Origin: Enterococcus phoeniculicola ATCC BAA-412
GTDB taxonomy: Bacteria; Bacillota; Bacilli; Lactobacillales; Enterococcaceae
DNA: 64,000 nucleotides
Direction of reading: 5' to 3'
NCBI RefSeq assembly: GCF_000407505.1
Contig: NZ_ASWE01000001.1
Location: forward strand, 1 to 64,000
Part shown: positions 8,987 through 18,028 of the stretch, one piece after another
Numbering within the stretch: the first letter of the stretch is position 1
How the letters are laid out: the number at the start of each line of letters is the position of its first letter
The notes under the pieces: generated by a model
The model's database searches: none
The model's input: the letters and a program-made list of their open reading frames with translations, nothing else
Told to the model about the DNA's origin: nothing
Program-made: the position numbers and the translations under genes

Positions 8987-10721
8987 CCAGTTTAAAGTAT
9001 TGTTTTCTACAGGGACGCTGTTAAACCGACTGCTACGAAAATATGCGTTGATTCTAGTTTCTCTGATTACAATTGCAATGATTGGCATTAGTGTGAACAC
9101 GTATATTCAAAATCAAAATCTGGCAGTTGCTGCGACAAAAGATGCTCTGCAGAATACCATGCGAATGCCTAGTGACCGCACCACCTTAAACAGACTAATT
9201 AAAGATCAGCTAGTAGGAAGTCCCGAAAAAATTAAGAATGTGACTTCCTATTTGACGTTGTCAATTTCTAATTACTTAATGTTTGTATATGATCATCAGA
9301 ATGAAAGTCCTGATTTTGTTTCGTTTTCTGATCAGATTAAGGGCATTTATGCGGAGTATTCGGATGTCTCGTCTATTTATATTACAATGAAAGATTTTCC
9401 TGATTATTATCAGTCAACCGCAGAGGACAAAGGTGGAAAAATACGCAAGGGAACGCCGCAGCTAGACAATGGTTTTTACATAAAATCTTCTATATTGCAT
9501 AACAGTATGGAGTGGGGAAGTATTTTTATCGGCTTTGAAAAAGAAGGATTGGAAAACAGCTTGAGTACCCTGTCTTCTTTTGATGGATTGTCTGTGTATA
9601 TGATTTCTTCGACAAACAATCGTCTATACACCTATCATGATGAAAAATTACCAAAGAAAAGTACAGATTGGCAAGAAAAAACGATAACTCAATCATTAGA
9701 AAAGAATTCAAGTGTACCAGTCTCTCAGTTTTATGATGAGTATTTGGTGGAATATCAACAGCTAAATGGAGAGTATCGAATTTTAGCCACCTTAGATAAA
9801 CGAATGATTCTGCGAAAAACGGCAAGAGATATTTTCTTCCTGGTGTTAGGTGCTTTGTTACTGGATGGCATTCTACTTTATACGTTGTCTCGAACTTTTA
9901 CGAAATACTCCAATCAGTTAACAATGGTTATGGATACCATGGAAAAAGCATCTGAAGGAGATTTGGATGTTCGGATTGAAACGGATAAAACAGAATATGA
10001 GTTAAAAGAGCTTTCAGAAGGAATTAATCATATGTTAAAAAGTATCAACCGCTATGTGGAAGATATTTATAAGTTAGAAATTAAACAGCAGGATGCCCAT
10101 ATGCGTGCATTGCAATCCCAAATTAATCCCCATTTCTTGTACAATACGTTAGAGTATATTCGAATGTATGCAATTAGTGAAGGAAGTGAAGAGCTTGCTG
10201 AGGTTGTTTATGCGTTTTCGGCATTGCTTAGAAATAATACGAATCAAGAGAAAACGACGAATTTAAAAGCAGAGCTGGATTTTTGTGAGAAATATGTATA
10301 TCTCTATCAAATGCGTTATCCAAAACGAATTGCCTATCATTTTACCATTGATAAACAACTTGAAAACTTACAAGTACCTAAATTTATTATCCAGCCGTTG
10401 GTTGAGAATTACTTTGTACATGGGATTGATTTTACGAGAACAGATAATGCGATTAGTATCAAAGCTTCTCAAAAAGAAAATCTTGTTCAAATTTTAATTC
10501 GTGATAATGGAAAAGGAATTTCTGAGGAAAAACTGGTGGAAATTGAGAAGCGTTTGAGCTATCCCAAAATTCAAATGTATCAATCTATTGGTCTTCAAAA
10601 TGTGAATGAACGGTTGCGTGCATATTTTGGTTCTTCTTACAAAATGACACTTTCAAACAATAGTGATGGAGGATTAACAATCCAGATTTCTTTTGAAAAG
10701 GATGTGGAAACAAATGTATAA
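8979..10721 (+). CDS. YesM-like sensor histidine kinase
   Basis: The 580-residue membrane kinase has a first membrane helix at about 20-45, an extracellular sensor domain to about 283, a second helix at about 284-303, a HAMP linker to about 360, and a LytS/YesM-type kinase domain with QSQINPHFLYNT (phospho-accepting His385). An ATPase domain follows with QPLVENYFVHG and RDNGKGI. The family senses extracellular glycans, often together with a binding lipoprotein. It lies between the YesL-like gene and its response regulator, overlapping both by eight bases. Likely targets are the importer upstream and the lipoprotein downstream. Confidence 0.92.
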   Translation: MINQFKVLFSTGTLLNRLLRKYALILVSLITIAMIGISVNTYIQNQNLAVAATKDALQNTMRMPSDRTTLNRLIKDQLVGSPEKIKNVTSYLTLSISNYLMFVYDHQNESPDFVSFSDQIKGIYAEYSDVSSIYITMKDFPDYYQSTAEDKGGKIRKGTPQLDNGFYIKSSILHNSMEWGSIFIGFEKEGLENSLSTLSSFDGLSVYMISSTNNRLYTYHDEKLPKKSTDWQEKTITQSLEKNSSVPVSQFYDEYLVEYQQLNGEYRILATLDKRMILRKTARDIFFLVLGALLLDGILLYTLSRTFTKYSNQLTMVMDTMEKASEGDLDVRIETDKTEYELKELSEGINHMLKSINRYVEDIYKLEIKQQDAHMRALQSQINPHFLYNTLEYIRMYAISEGSEELAEVVYAFSALLRNNTNQEKTTNLKAELDFCEKYVYLYQMRYPKRIAYHFTIDKQLENLQVPKFIIQPLVENYFVHGIDFTRTDNAISIKASQKENLVQILIRDNGKGISEEKLVEIEKRLSYPKIQMYQSIGLQNVNERLRAYFGSSYKMTLSNNSDGGLTIQISFEKDVETNV

Positions 10722-12186
10722 GGTTTTGCTGGTAGATGATGAATATATGATTTTAATGGGCTTGTCAAAAATTATTCCATGGAAGGACTATGGATTTGAA
10801 ATAGCTGCAACAGCGGAGAATGCAAAGGATGCACTAGCTATTTTAGAAAAAGAAAGCATTGATTTAGTCATTACAGATGTAACGATGCCGGAGATGAGTG
10901 GACTTGAGTTTATTGAAGCTGCACAAAATCAGCGGTATACCTTTGAGTTTATGATTTTATCTGGCTATCAAGAGTTTGACTATTTAAAAAGCGGACTGCA
11001 GCTAGGAGCCATTAATTATTTGATGAAGCCAGTGAACAAAACAGAATTAATTGAGAGCTTGTTGCGTGTAAAAGAGCGTTTAGAAGAACGAATCGAACAA
11101 AAAAATCAGCAGGAAATCTATCGTGAATTTTTACTTTCCCAGTGGGTAAATGAAGAGCTAGATGAGGGAGAAGAACAAGAAGTTTTCACGTTTCTGGGAG
11201 AATCCACTGGTCCTTGGAGAGTTATTTTAGGACAATTTAAAAGAGAATATCGGAAGCAATTTAGTGAGTGGCTAAACAGGAAAAATCAACCTTTTTATTA
11301 TTTCAGAAATCTAGGTGAGCTGGTCTATTTTGTTATTGTTTATCAAGAGGGGGAATCGATAGAACCATTTACTCGGTTTACGCAGGAACTTTTTTTAGAA
11401 ACGAATTGGGTAATGAGTATAAGCCAGCCTACAAACGAAGTAGAAGAAATTCCAGAAATTTATCGTTTCATTCGCCAAACCTACCAGCTTCATCAATTTT
11501 ATGGTATGCAAACAACGCATATTTTATTGCCGCAAGAGGAGAGTGGTCAGGATTCCCTGATTGATTTATCTGAATTTAATCGACTCGTGACATTAAATAA
11601 ACCAGCTGCATTAAAAGAAGCGGTACAGAAAGTTTTTCAAGAAGTTTTGACGTTGGGGACTTCACCAGAAGATGTTCGGCATATTGCGTTTCTTTTGTTT
11701 ATGGATATTTATCGTCAAGTGGGGCAATTAGATGACGAGTCGTATCTCGCAACCATTCAAACGATTAATAAGGCAATGACTGTAAATGAGTTGGAAAAAT
11801 TATTGTTAAAGCTTATTGATGAGCAAAAAGAACCTGTTGCTTACAGTGAGAATGTTCAGAAGGTACTCGCGATTATAGAAGAGCAATATCAAGAGGAGCT
11901 AACACTTAAACGTATTTCAGATGAGCTTCATTTGAATGTGATGTATCTAGGACAGTTATTTAAAAAAGAGACAAAACGGAGCTTCTCGCAATTTTTAAAT
12001 CAGCATCGAATGGAAAAAGCGCAAAGCATGCTTCTGCATTCTGAAAAAAATATCAATGAAATCGCAGATGAAATAGGCTATAACAACAGTACCTATTTCT
12101 CAAAAATGTTTAAAAAAATGTACGGAGTCTCTCCTAAAGAATACAGAGAGTCCATAGAGCGAGGAACCCTTGATAAGAAAGAGTGA
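10714..12186 (+). CDS. YesN-like response regulator (receiver plus AraC-type HTH)
   Basis: The 490-residue regulator has an N-terminal receiver domain (VLLVDDE acidic pair at 8-9, phosphorylated Asp55 in DLVITDVTMPE, Lys in YLMKPVNK near 104), a linker region of about 250 residues and a C-terminal AraC/XylS double helix-turn-helix (about 390-485, ending in FKKMYGVSPKEYRE). The ATG at 10714 overlaps the kinase stop by eight bases; in-frame codons further upstream lie inside the kinase gene and are not needed. It is the cognate partner of the YesM-like kinase and should activate the local glycan uptake genes. Confidence 0.92.
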   Translation: MYKVLLVDDEYMILMGLSKIIPWKDYGFEIAATAENAKDALAILEKESIDLVITDVTMPEMSGLEFIEAAQNQRYTFEFMILSGYQEFDYLKSGLQLGAINYLMKPVNKTELIESLLRVKERLEERIEQKNQQEIYREFLLSQWVNEELDEGEEQEVFTFLGESTGPWRVILGQFKREYRKQFSEWLNRKNQPFYYFRNLGELVYFVIVYQEGESIEPFTRFTQELFLETNWVMSISQPTNEVEEIPEIYRFIRQTYQLHQFYGMQTTHILLPQEESGQDSLIDLSEFNRLVTLNKPAALKEAVQKVFQEVLTLGTSPEDVRHIAFLLFMDIYRQVGQLDDESYLATIQTINKAMTVNELEKLLLKLIDEQKEPVAYSENVQKVLAIIEEQYQEELTLKRISDELHLNVMYLGQLFKKETKRSFSQFLNQHRMEKAQSMLLHSEKNINEIADEIGYNNSTYFSKMFKKMYGVSPKEYRESIERGTLDKKE

Positions 12187-12317
12187 TTTCCAGTCCAAAA
12201 CAAGAAAGAAACAGTAATTCGCATGTATCCGCTAAACACTCCTTCTCATAAATATCAGATATTCCCTTAGATTTACCAAAGTTTAAACAAAGCGCATGTT
12301 AAGATTTTAGAAAATGA

Positions 12318-12472
12318 GGGGTAGGACAGAAAAAATCATTCCCTTTGCGTTTTGCTCTTAACAATCTCTAAAAGAGGGACGCTTTAAGAATGGAAGGTCT
12401 TTCTGCCATTTATTAAGATTTCACGAGGGTGGAGCATAACTTAGATAGTTATGTCCTACGCTCGTTTTTTTT
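12318..12472 (+). repeat. Dispersed intergenic repeat, copy 1, ending in a strong hairpin
   Basis: A diverged copy of an element also seen at 21.2-21.5 kb and, inverted, at 34.0-34.5 kb. Shared parts are the GTAGGACAGA-like left end, TTTATTAAGATTTCACGAGGGT near 12410-12431 and a terminal hairpin at 12424-12464 (arms CATAACT and AGTTATG, loop TAGAT) followed by eight T. Here the hairpin would act as a terminator for the YesN-type gene. A reverse-complement copy of its CCTACGCTCG arm lies at about 12524-12533, giving an alternative longer fold. The rest of 12187-12648 contains no gene. Confidence 0.7.
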
Positions 12473-12648
12473 GCTGATAACTATCTCTATTTTGAGAGCA
12501 AGGAATTCATTTTGGAAAAACGAGCGTAGGCTAAGAATCACATAGTGAGAACAAGAGACGATGAGACGATAATTAAAGTGATTCCAAGTTAAACCACACA
12601 GAGTTAAAAAGAGGGGCAAATTAAATGAGGTAAAGGAGTAAAAAGAAG

Positions 12649-14286
12649 ATGAAGCAAAAATGGAAACTGATGATTAGTTTGTTGGCGTGTGGAACAATTT
12701 TGACGGCTTGTGGAAATAATAAAAGAGACGAACAAACGGAGCAAAAAGTGACGTTAACTACTGCTGGTGAATTTCCTATTGTGAAAGAAAAACTAACGAT
12801 GTCTATGATGGGACCCAATGTCGGGATGGCTGAATGGAAAGATATGGCCTTTTTCAAGGATTATGCAAAAAAAACAAATATTCAGTTTGATTTCACTACC
12901 CCACCTTCAAGTGATTTTGCAACTAAATTGAATTTAGCTTTTGCTAGTGGTGACATAGCAGATATTTTATTTGCACCAGGATCAACTGCATTAACACCTG
13001 CAATGGAGATGGATTATGGTGGACAAGGAATTCTTGTTGCACTGGAAGAAATGATTGATGAGAATATGCCGAATTTTTCCAAGTTATTAAAAGAGGATCC
13101 TAATTTGAAAAAAGCAATCACGACACCAGATGGTCATATCTATTCACTTCCTACGATTCCAAGAAGTACTTCCGCAATTTGGGGGAGTAATCCTATGTGG
13201 CTTAGAGGAGATTGGCTTGAAGCACTGAATGTAACAGAGCTTCCAAAAACAACGGATGAATTCTACCGCCTTTTGAAACGATTTAAAGAAGAAGACCCCA
13301 ATGGAAATGGCAAGGCAGATGAAATCCCGTTATCCTCTTCAAAAGATTTTAGGATTAGGACTTGGCTGATGGGCGCATTTGGAATAAAAGGCTCGTCAAA
13401 TGGTATTGAAGAGAATAACGGAGTCGTTCGTTACTATCCCATGACCGAAAATTATAAAGCGTATCTTGAATATGCAAATAAATTATATAAAGAAGGACTA
13501 CTAGATAAAGAGACATTCAGTCTTTCTGTTGAACAGTTCACAGCCAAAGGGCAGAGTAATCAAATCGGCGCATTTCAAACATGGACAGCCTATTTTGTTA
13601 CAGGTCAGACAGAAAAAGATTCGATGAATAACCCAATGCTTGCACCTTTAACTTCAGAAATAGCAGATAAGCCTGTGCTGCCAATGGGACTTCCAATCGG
13701 CAGAGAGACCTTTGCCATTACAAACAAGTGCTCTTCACCTGAGGCTGCCCTTCGTTGGGTCGATTATTTTTATTCGGCTGAAGGTTCTGATTATCTGATA
13801 AATGGACCAGAAGGAGCTTATTGGCAATGGGAAACCAACGATTCTGGAGAAAAAGTTCGGGTTCACACTCAAAAAGATGTAGATCCCGCACAATATGAGA
13901 ATGGGCGTGCTGCTGCAACGCCAGCTTATGGTCTAGCGATTCCCAATCTCTCTTCGCCAGCGGATATTAGCGACATTCGAATAGAGGCCAATCAAGAGCC
14001 AGATGCAACTTTTGCAGAGTTTATAAAAAAAGAATCGGATGAAAAAATTAAGCCATATGTCGAGTTAGCTTACCCAACCCTTTATCTAAGCAATGAAGAA
14101 TCAGATCAAGTTCAAGCGACAGCCACAGATTTACAAACTTATATAGAGCAAATGGAGGCGAAATTCATCACAGGCGTCGAACCACTAGACAATTGGGATA
14201 AGTACGTTAAAACAATTCAATCGATGGGGGTAGATGAATATGTGAAAGTCTATCAAACCACCTATGATAGGTGGGAAAAGCAGTGA
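12649..14286 (+). CDS. Orphan carbohydrate-binding lipoprotein (LplA-like)
   Basis: The 545-residue solute-binding lipoprotein has a short basic N-terminus and the lipobox LTAC, with lipidated Cys21. It is larger than the importer lipoprotein at 6.8 kb and of the same broad family of complex-oligosaccharide binders. GTAAAGGAG precedes the ATG. No permease or ATPase genes follow; a decayed membrane-protein fragment lies just behind it. It may feed the LplB/YtcP permeases 7 kb upstream or serve as the ligand-presenting partner of the YesM-like kinase. Both are inference. Confidence 0.85.
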   Translation: MKQKWKLMISLLACGTILTACGNNKRDEQTEQKVTLTTAGEFPIVKEKLTMSMMGPNVGMAEWKDMAFFKDYAKKTNIQFDFTTPPSSDFATKLNLAFASGDIADILFAPGSTALTPAMEMDYGGQGILVALEEMIDENMPNFSKLLKEDPNLKKAITTPDGHIYSLPTIPRSTSAIWGSNPMWLRGDWLEALNVTELPKTTDEFYRLLKRFKEEDPNGNGKADEIPLSSSKDFRIRTWLMGAFGIKGSSNGIEENNGVVRYYPMTENYKAYLEYANKLYKEGLLDKETFSLSVEQFTAKGQSNQIGAFQTWTAYFVTGQTEKDSMNNPMLAPLTSEIADKPVLPMGLPIGRETFAITNKCSSPEAALRWVDYFYSAEGSDYLINGPEGAYWQWETNDSGEKVRVHTQKDVDPAQYENGRAAATPAYGLAIPNLSSPADISDIRIEANQEPDATFAEFIKKESDEKIKPYVELAYPTLYLSNEESDQVQATATDLQTYIEQMEAKFITGVEPLDNWDKYVKTIQSMGVDEYVKVYQTTYDRWEKQ

Positions 14287-14314
14287 CAATCATGAATTAG
14301 AAGAAGTCTGATAA

Positions 14315-14455
14315 ACGGAGAAGCTAGGGAGAGTCACACCCGGGTTTAATGGGTTTGGATTGAGTGTAAGTCTGGTGATTTATCTTATCTTGCTAGTTAT
14401 TTTATTTGTAAGAAAAGAAGGGGGCGTCACTAAAGAGGATTCTGCGTTTTTCTGA
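14315..14455 (+). pseudogene. Possible decayed membrane-protein fragment
   Basis: An open stretch without a start codon encodes a Gly/Phe-rich turn (PGFNGFG), a hydrophobic segment of about 20 residues rich in Leu, Val and Ile, then basic and acidic residues (VRKEGGVTKED) before a TGA at 14453-14455. This looks like the C-terminal end of a membrane protein whose upstream part is gone. It lies in a 772-base gap (14287-15058) where I see no intact gene. Family not recognised. Confidence 0.3.
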
Positions 14456-14810
14456 TTGGTTTAACGAAGAATCAAAGGCGCAAATAAGTAAATAGAAATG
14501 AATGCTTCAACGGAAATAATAAAACAAGAAAAATAGATGAAAGATTGATATATAAAGTAAAAAAAGAGGAGTCATTCATTTTTAAATCAGAAATTCTCAG
14601 AACATTTATTCAAAATTCTATATAATTTTATGGATAATAGAAAAGAAAATTTTACAGAGGAAAACGTGCAGAAATTTATCAAAAAAGATACTTGAAAGTC
14701 AACTGAGTAGAAGCTCTAAGTGTTATAATAATAGTATTCAAAAACTCTTTGTTAAAAAATTGAGTAGGGGGATATGGAATTTTCTCCATAGTCGTTTACG
14801 GTATATACAC

Positions 14811-14909
14811 ATGAAGAAATATGAGCTATATACAGGGGAGGATGAGACGAGTAGAAAAGAAACAAAGACGAATAGTTTTATGAAAGCGTTCTATTGTTTT
14901 TTTCGATAA
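14811..14909 (+). other. Possible 32-residue reading frame upstream of the operon
   Basis: ATG at 14811, 32 codons, rich in Glu, Lys and Thr, ending in FMKAFYCFFR before TAA. No convincing ribosome binding site is seen, and the cre-like site lies inside it. It could be a leader peptide, the N-terminal remnant of a lost gene, or chance. Confidence 0.2.
14880..14894 (+). promoter_or_regulatory. Candidate CcpA (cre) site
   Basis: ATGAAAGCGTTCTAT fits the cre consensus WTGNAANCGNWNNCW with one mismatch. It is 165 bases before the first gene of the phosphoesterase/GH20/sulfatase operon and suggests glucose repression of that operon. A TATAAT string near 14724 lacks a well-spaced -35 box, so I do not call a promoter. 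Confidence 0.55.
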
Positions 14910-15058
14910 GGCAGCTTCTTGCTCATCCTCTTTTTCAATCATTGTGATAGGAGTTGGAATGCTGGTGAATTCACTAAAATAAAAGTAATTACTCATATAC
15001 TAAGCTTTTAGGAAATCTGGATAAAATTAGCAGTAAATCGATAGAAAAGAGGAAAGAA

Positions 15059-16003
15059 ATGGTTAAACGACTAATTAGTGCTACTGCCTCAGAGATTCGA
15101 AAAATGAATCGAGAGGAGCTTTTTGAATCAATCAAGGCAAGTGATGGTCGAGTGATTGTGAGTGAGAATGTTTGTGTACAGGCACCTGCATCAGACAGTA
15201 CAACTAATGCAGAGCTGGCTGCGGCATTTGGCGCAGATATGCTGCTATTAAATTTATTTGATTGTCTGAATCCTGTGGTCATTGGGTTACCCGGTGTGGG
15301 TTTGCAGGAAGCATTCGATTGGTGGGCGGATTCTTCAAAAAATACGCGTAATCCAATACAAGAATTAAAAGAGTTGACGGGTCGAGTCATTGGAATCAAT
15401 TTGGAGCCTGTGGTGGAGGTACAAGAAACCTTAGGTGAAAAAGTAACCATTTCTGATGGTCGGAAAAGTACCGTTGAAACATTTTCGGCAGCTGAGCAAT
15501 TAGGAATTGATTTCATCTGTCTGACTGGAAATCCGGGGACAGGTGTAACAAATAAAGAAATTGGTGAAGCAATCCGTGTTGGCAAGAGGCATTACAACGG
15601 ATTAATCATTGCTGGGAAAATGCATAGTGCAGGGGTAGATGAACCGATTGTAACGCAAGAGGCTATCCAAACATTTCATGAGGCGGGTGCAGATATCTTA
15701 TTGTTACCTGCTGTAGGAACCGTACCGGGATTTGATCAAGAAGAGATGAAAAAAGCCGTTAAGCTGGCGAAGCGATTAGGGATGCTGACGATGTCTGCTA
15801 TTGGGACAAGTCAAGAAAGCGCTACGACAGATACGATTCGGCAGATTGCCTTATACAATAAAATGTGTGGGGTAGATATTCAACATATTGGAGATGCTGG
15901 TTATAGCGGGGTTGCTCCAGCGGAAAATATTTATGCTCTGTCGCTAGCTATTCGAGGGATGAAGCATACAATGCAAATCATGGCTAGGTCAATTAATCGA
16001 TAA
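15059..16003 (+). CDS. TIM-barrel-like protein of unknown function (possibly the DUF7916 group)
   Basis: The 314-residue cytosolic protein has alternating hydrophobic strands and helices and glycine-rich turns (LTGNPGTGVTNKEIGEA at about 164-180, ADILLLPAVGTVPG at about 220-234, HIGDAGYSGVAPAENIYAL near the end), which reads as a (beta/alpha)8 barrel with phosphate-binding loops. I believe this group is often labelled HAD-like or DUF7916, but no HAD motif (DxDxT) is present and no enzyme activity is known to me. GAGGAAAG lies just before the ATG. It is the first gene of a run leading to a phosphoesterase, an EEP phosphatase, GH20 and sulfatase, so it may act on a phosphorylated sugar released by them (inference). 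Confidence 0.6.
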   Translation: MVKRLISATASEIRKMNREELFESIKASDGRVIVSENVCVQAPASDSTTNAELAAAFGADMLLLNLFDCLNPVVIGLPGVGLQEAFDWWADSSKNTRNPIQELKELTGRVIGINLEPVVEVQETLGEKVTISDGRKSTVETFSAAEQLGIDFICLTGNPGTGVTNKEIGEAIRVGKRHYNGLIIAGKMHSAGVDEPIVTQEAIQTFHEAGADILLLPAVGTVPGFDQEEMKKAVKLAKRLGMLTMSAIGTSQESATTDTIRQIALYNKMCGVDIQHIGDAGYSGVAPAENIYALSLAIRGMKHTMQIMARSINR

Positions 16004-16019
16004 GAAAGATGAGGGATAA

Positions 16020-16937
16020 ATGATGTTGAAATGTCGCGAAGATGGCACCTTTACTATTGCACAATTTACTGACTTGCATTTAGGGTATCCGACAAATGAA
16101 GCAACGCTAAGGACACAAGAACACTTAAGAACGTGCCTACAGACCAATGATTTTGATTTACTGATTTTAACAGGGGATCAGGTTTGGTGCTATGGCGAGT
16201 ATGAGCCTAAAAAAGCCTACGAGCAATTAATTGCTATTTTGAATGAAGTGAAGCTACCTGTAGTGATAACCTATGGAAATCACGATTCTGAACATGGGAA
16301 AATTACACGTGGACAGCTTCGGGAATTGGAAAATCAATTGAATAATCGGGTGATTCCAGAAAACAAACAGCTTGTAAGAAACAGACAATCAGAAAGTTTA
16401 GATATTTATGATTCAAAAGGAGAACAAGTTATTAAACAAGTGTTTATTCTGGATTCCGGTGATTATATTGAAAATCAGGAAGAGTTAGGAATGAAAGATA
16501 AGCCAGCAGACAATTATTACGCGTATTTATATCCAGAACAAATTTCCTGGTTTAATCAAACATGTATGAGCAAGGGAAAAGGGGAAGAGGTACTTGTTTT
16601 TCTCCATATTCCATTAGTTGAGTATCAGGAGGGAAAGAAAAATATTTTAACTGGCGAATGCAGAGAGGAAATTTGCTGTTCAGATATAAACAGTGGATTT
16701 TTTACAGCATTAATCGAAAAAAATCTCAAAGCATCTGTTTTTTGCGGACATGATCATGATAATAATTTTACTTCTGAATGGCTGGGCGTCGGTCTTAATT
16801 ATGGAGTGATTGGCGGGTACAACGTTTACAGCAGCTTTGAACGAGGTTATCGAAAAATTATTCTTAATGAGCAAGAATTTGTAGAAACAAAGCTGGTTTT
16901 TTATTCAGTCAAAGAAGAAAGCGATGAAAATAAATAG
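16020..16937 (+). CDS. Calcineurin-like metallophosphoesterase
   Basis: The 305-residue soluble protein carries the full dimetal phosphoesterase signature: TDLHLG near residue 18, LTGDQVW near 53, YGNHDSE near 85, a histidine in FLHIPL near 198 and CGHDHDN near 242. Members cleave phosphomonoesters or phosphodiesters, including glycerophosphodiesters and nucleotides. No signal peptide is present, so it acts in the cytosol. ATG codons at 16020 and 16023 follow GAGGGATAA. It lies 16 bases after the TIM-barrel-like gene and shares its transcript. In this setting a phosphate on an imported glycan or sugar is a reasonable substrate (inference). Confidence 0.85.
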   Translation: MMLKCREDGTFTIAQFTDLHLGYPTNEATLRTQEHLRTCLQTNDFDLLILTGDQVWCYGEYEPKKAYEQLIAILNEVKLPVVITYGNHDSEHGKITRGQLRELENQLNNRVIPENKQLVRNRQSESLDIYDSKGEQVIKQVFILDSGDYIENQEELGMKDKPADNYYAYLYPEQISWFNQTCMSKGKGEEVLVFLHIPLVEYQEGKKNILTGECREEICCSDINSGFFTALIEKNLKASVFCGHDHDNNFTSEWLGVGLNYGVIGGYNVYSSFERGYRKIILNEQEFVETKLVFYSVKEESDENK

Positions 16938-17184
16938 TTAAAGTGAATAAGAAATAAAAAGTGTAAAACAATGAATCGAATGACGGTAACAACTAAAGAA
17001 ACTAAAGGAAAATACAAGGTCAGTTTGTTTCTCTTAGATTGTTTATTGGCAGATGTCGGTATTTCTGCTAGCTAGTACGGCTTCAACAGTTGGTATGAAT
17101 GGAATCGTACTAATAGTGCACTAAGAGAAGAAAAAGATGTCTATTGCTTCAATGAGTAGAAATTTTATTTATTCATTTTTATAA

Positions 17185-17289
17185 GGACTCGTTATCTATA
17201 GCTTAACATCTATTGTTCTCGGATTTGTCTTTAGTTTTTTGTTATTCGTGGGTATAGTAGCCAACCTATTAACATCGCATGGGAAATGA
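17185..17289 (+). pseudogene. Possible decayed membrane-protein fragment
   Basis: Between an in-frame TAA at 17182 and TGA at 17287-17289 a start-less stretch encodes about 33 residues, mostly hydrophobic (SIVLGFVFSFLLFVGIV). It reads as the last membrane segment of a lost protein. The region 16938-17317 contains no intact gene and upstream frames are broken by stops, consistent with gene decay between the two phosphoesterase genes. Confidence 0.3.
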
Positions 17290-17317
17290 AAAATTCATAA
17301 AAAGGATAGTGGAAATA

Positions 17318-18028
17318 ATGATGCTTACATTAGCCACCTTCAATATTGCTTCTGGCAGAATTCCAGATACCGAAAGAATGAATCAATTATTCAATAAGCA
17401 CCAGATTGATATTATTGGCTTACAGGAAGTGGATTGTCAGACAAAGAGGAATGCACGGGATTTGGTAAAAGAACTTGCAGGAGAAGAGTATCGCTATCAG
17501 CTTTTTAGTAAGGCAATGCCCTTTGAGTCAGGAAACTATGGGAATGCTCTTTTATCAAAATACCCAGTCATCAATTACAAGGAAATCGGCTTTTTATCCT
17601 CTGGCGAAGAGCCTAGAGCGGCACAGTTTGTACAAATTCGTCTAGGAAATAACCAGGTAATAACTATCTGTAATACCCACTTATCTTTTGAATCTATAGA
17701 AATTAGACAAGAGCAAAGTGAAGAAATACTTCAAAATATGAAAGTAATTGGTGGGGAAAACCAGGTAATAATGGGTGATTTTAATATGGATCAGTCAGAA
17801 GAAGAATGGGAGTTGTTGAAAAAAGACTATCAACTAGCTAATGGTCAAAGGAATCTTTGGCTGCAAACGTTTCGTGAACCAGATGAAAACATGAAGCGGG
17901 CAAGTATAGATAATATTCTCGTTTCTAACACTATTGAATTAGTCGAAACTACCATGATAGAGACTCAGCTATCAGACCATAATCTGTTGAAAGTAAAAAT
18001 TAAGATAGACGAAGGAGACACACGATGA
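17318..18028 (+). CDS. Endonuclease/exonuclease/phosphatase (EEP) family protein
   Basis: The 236-residue cytosolic protein has the DNase I-like fold motifs in order: ATFNIAS near residue 6, IIGLQEVD with metal Glu near 35, ICNTHLSFES with catalytic His near 120, GDFNMD near 152 and SDHNLL near 220. EEP members cleave phosphodiesters in nucleic acids, inositol lipids or sphingolipids; nothing here singles out DNA. ATG at 17318 (or 17321) follows AGTGGA; a further upstream ATG at 17279 has no ribosome binding site. Its stop overlaps the GH20 start (ATGA), so the two are translationally coupled, which ties it to glycan breakdown. Confidence 0.8.
   Translation: MMLTLATFNIASGRIPDTERMNQLFNKHQIDIIGLQEVDCQTKRNARDLVKELAGEEYRYQLFSKAMPFESGNYGNALLSKYPVINYKEIGFLSSGEEPRAAQFVQIRLGNNQVITICNTHLSFESIEIRQEQSEEILQNMKVIGGENQVIMGDFNMDQSEEEWELLKKDYQLANGQRNLWLQTFREPDENMKRASIDNILVSNTIELVETTMIETQLSDHNLLKVKIKIDEGDTR

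Noticed and set aside
14989-15585. 198-codon minus-strand frame opposite the TIM-barrel-like gene
   Set aside because: Ser/Pro-rich composition typical of an antisense shadow; the plus-strand gene has a ribosome binding site and a protein-like pattern.
15059-16003. HAD-like hydrolase for the first operon gene
   Set aside because: No DxDx(T/V) nucleophile motif is visible; the pattern is barrel-like.
17318-18028. DNA repair AP endonuclease (ExoA type) for the EEP protein
   Set aside because: The motifs fit the general EEP fold, but operon coupling to GH20 points to a metabolite substrate, so I kept the family-level call.
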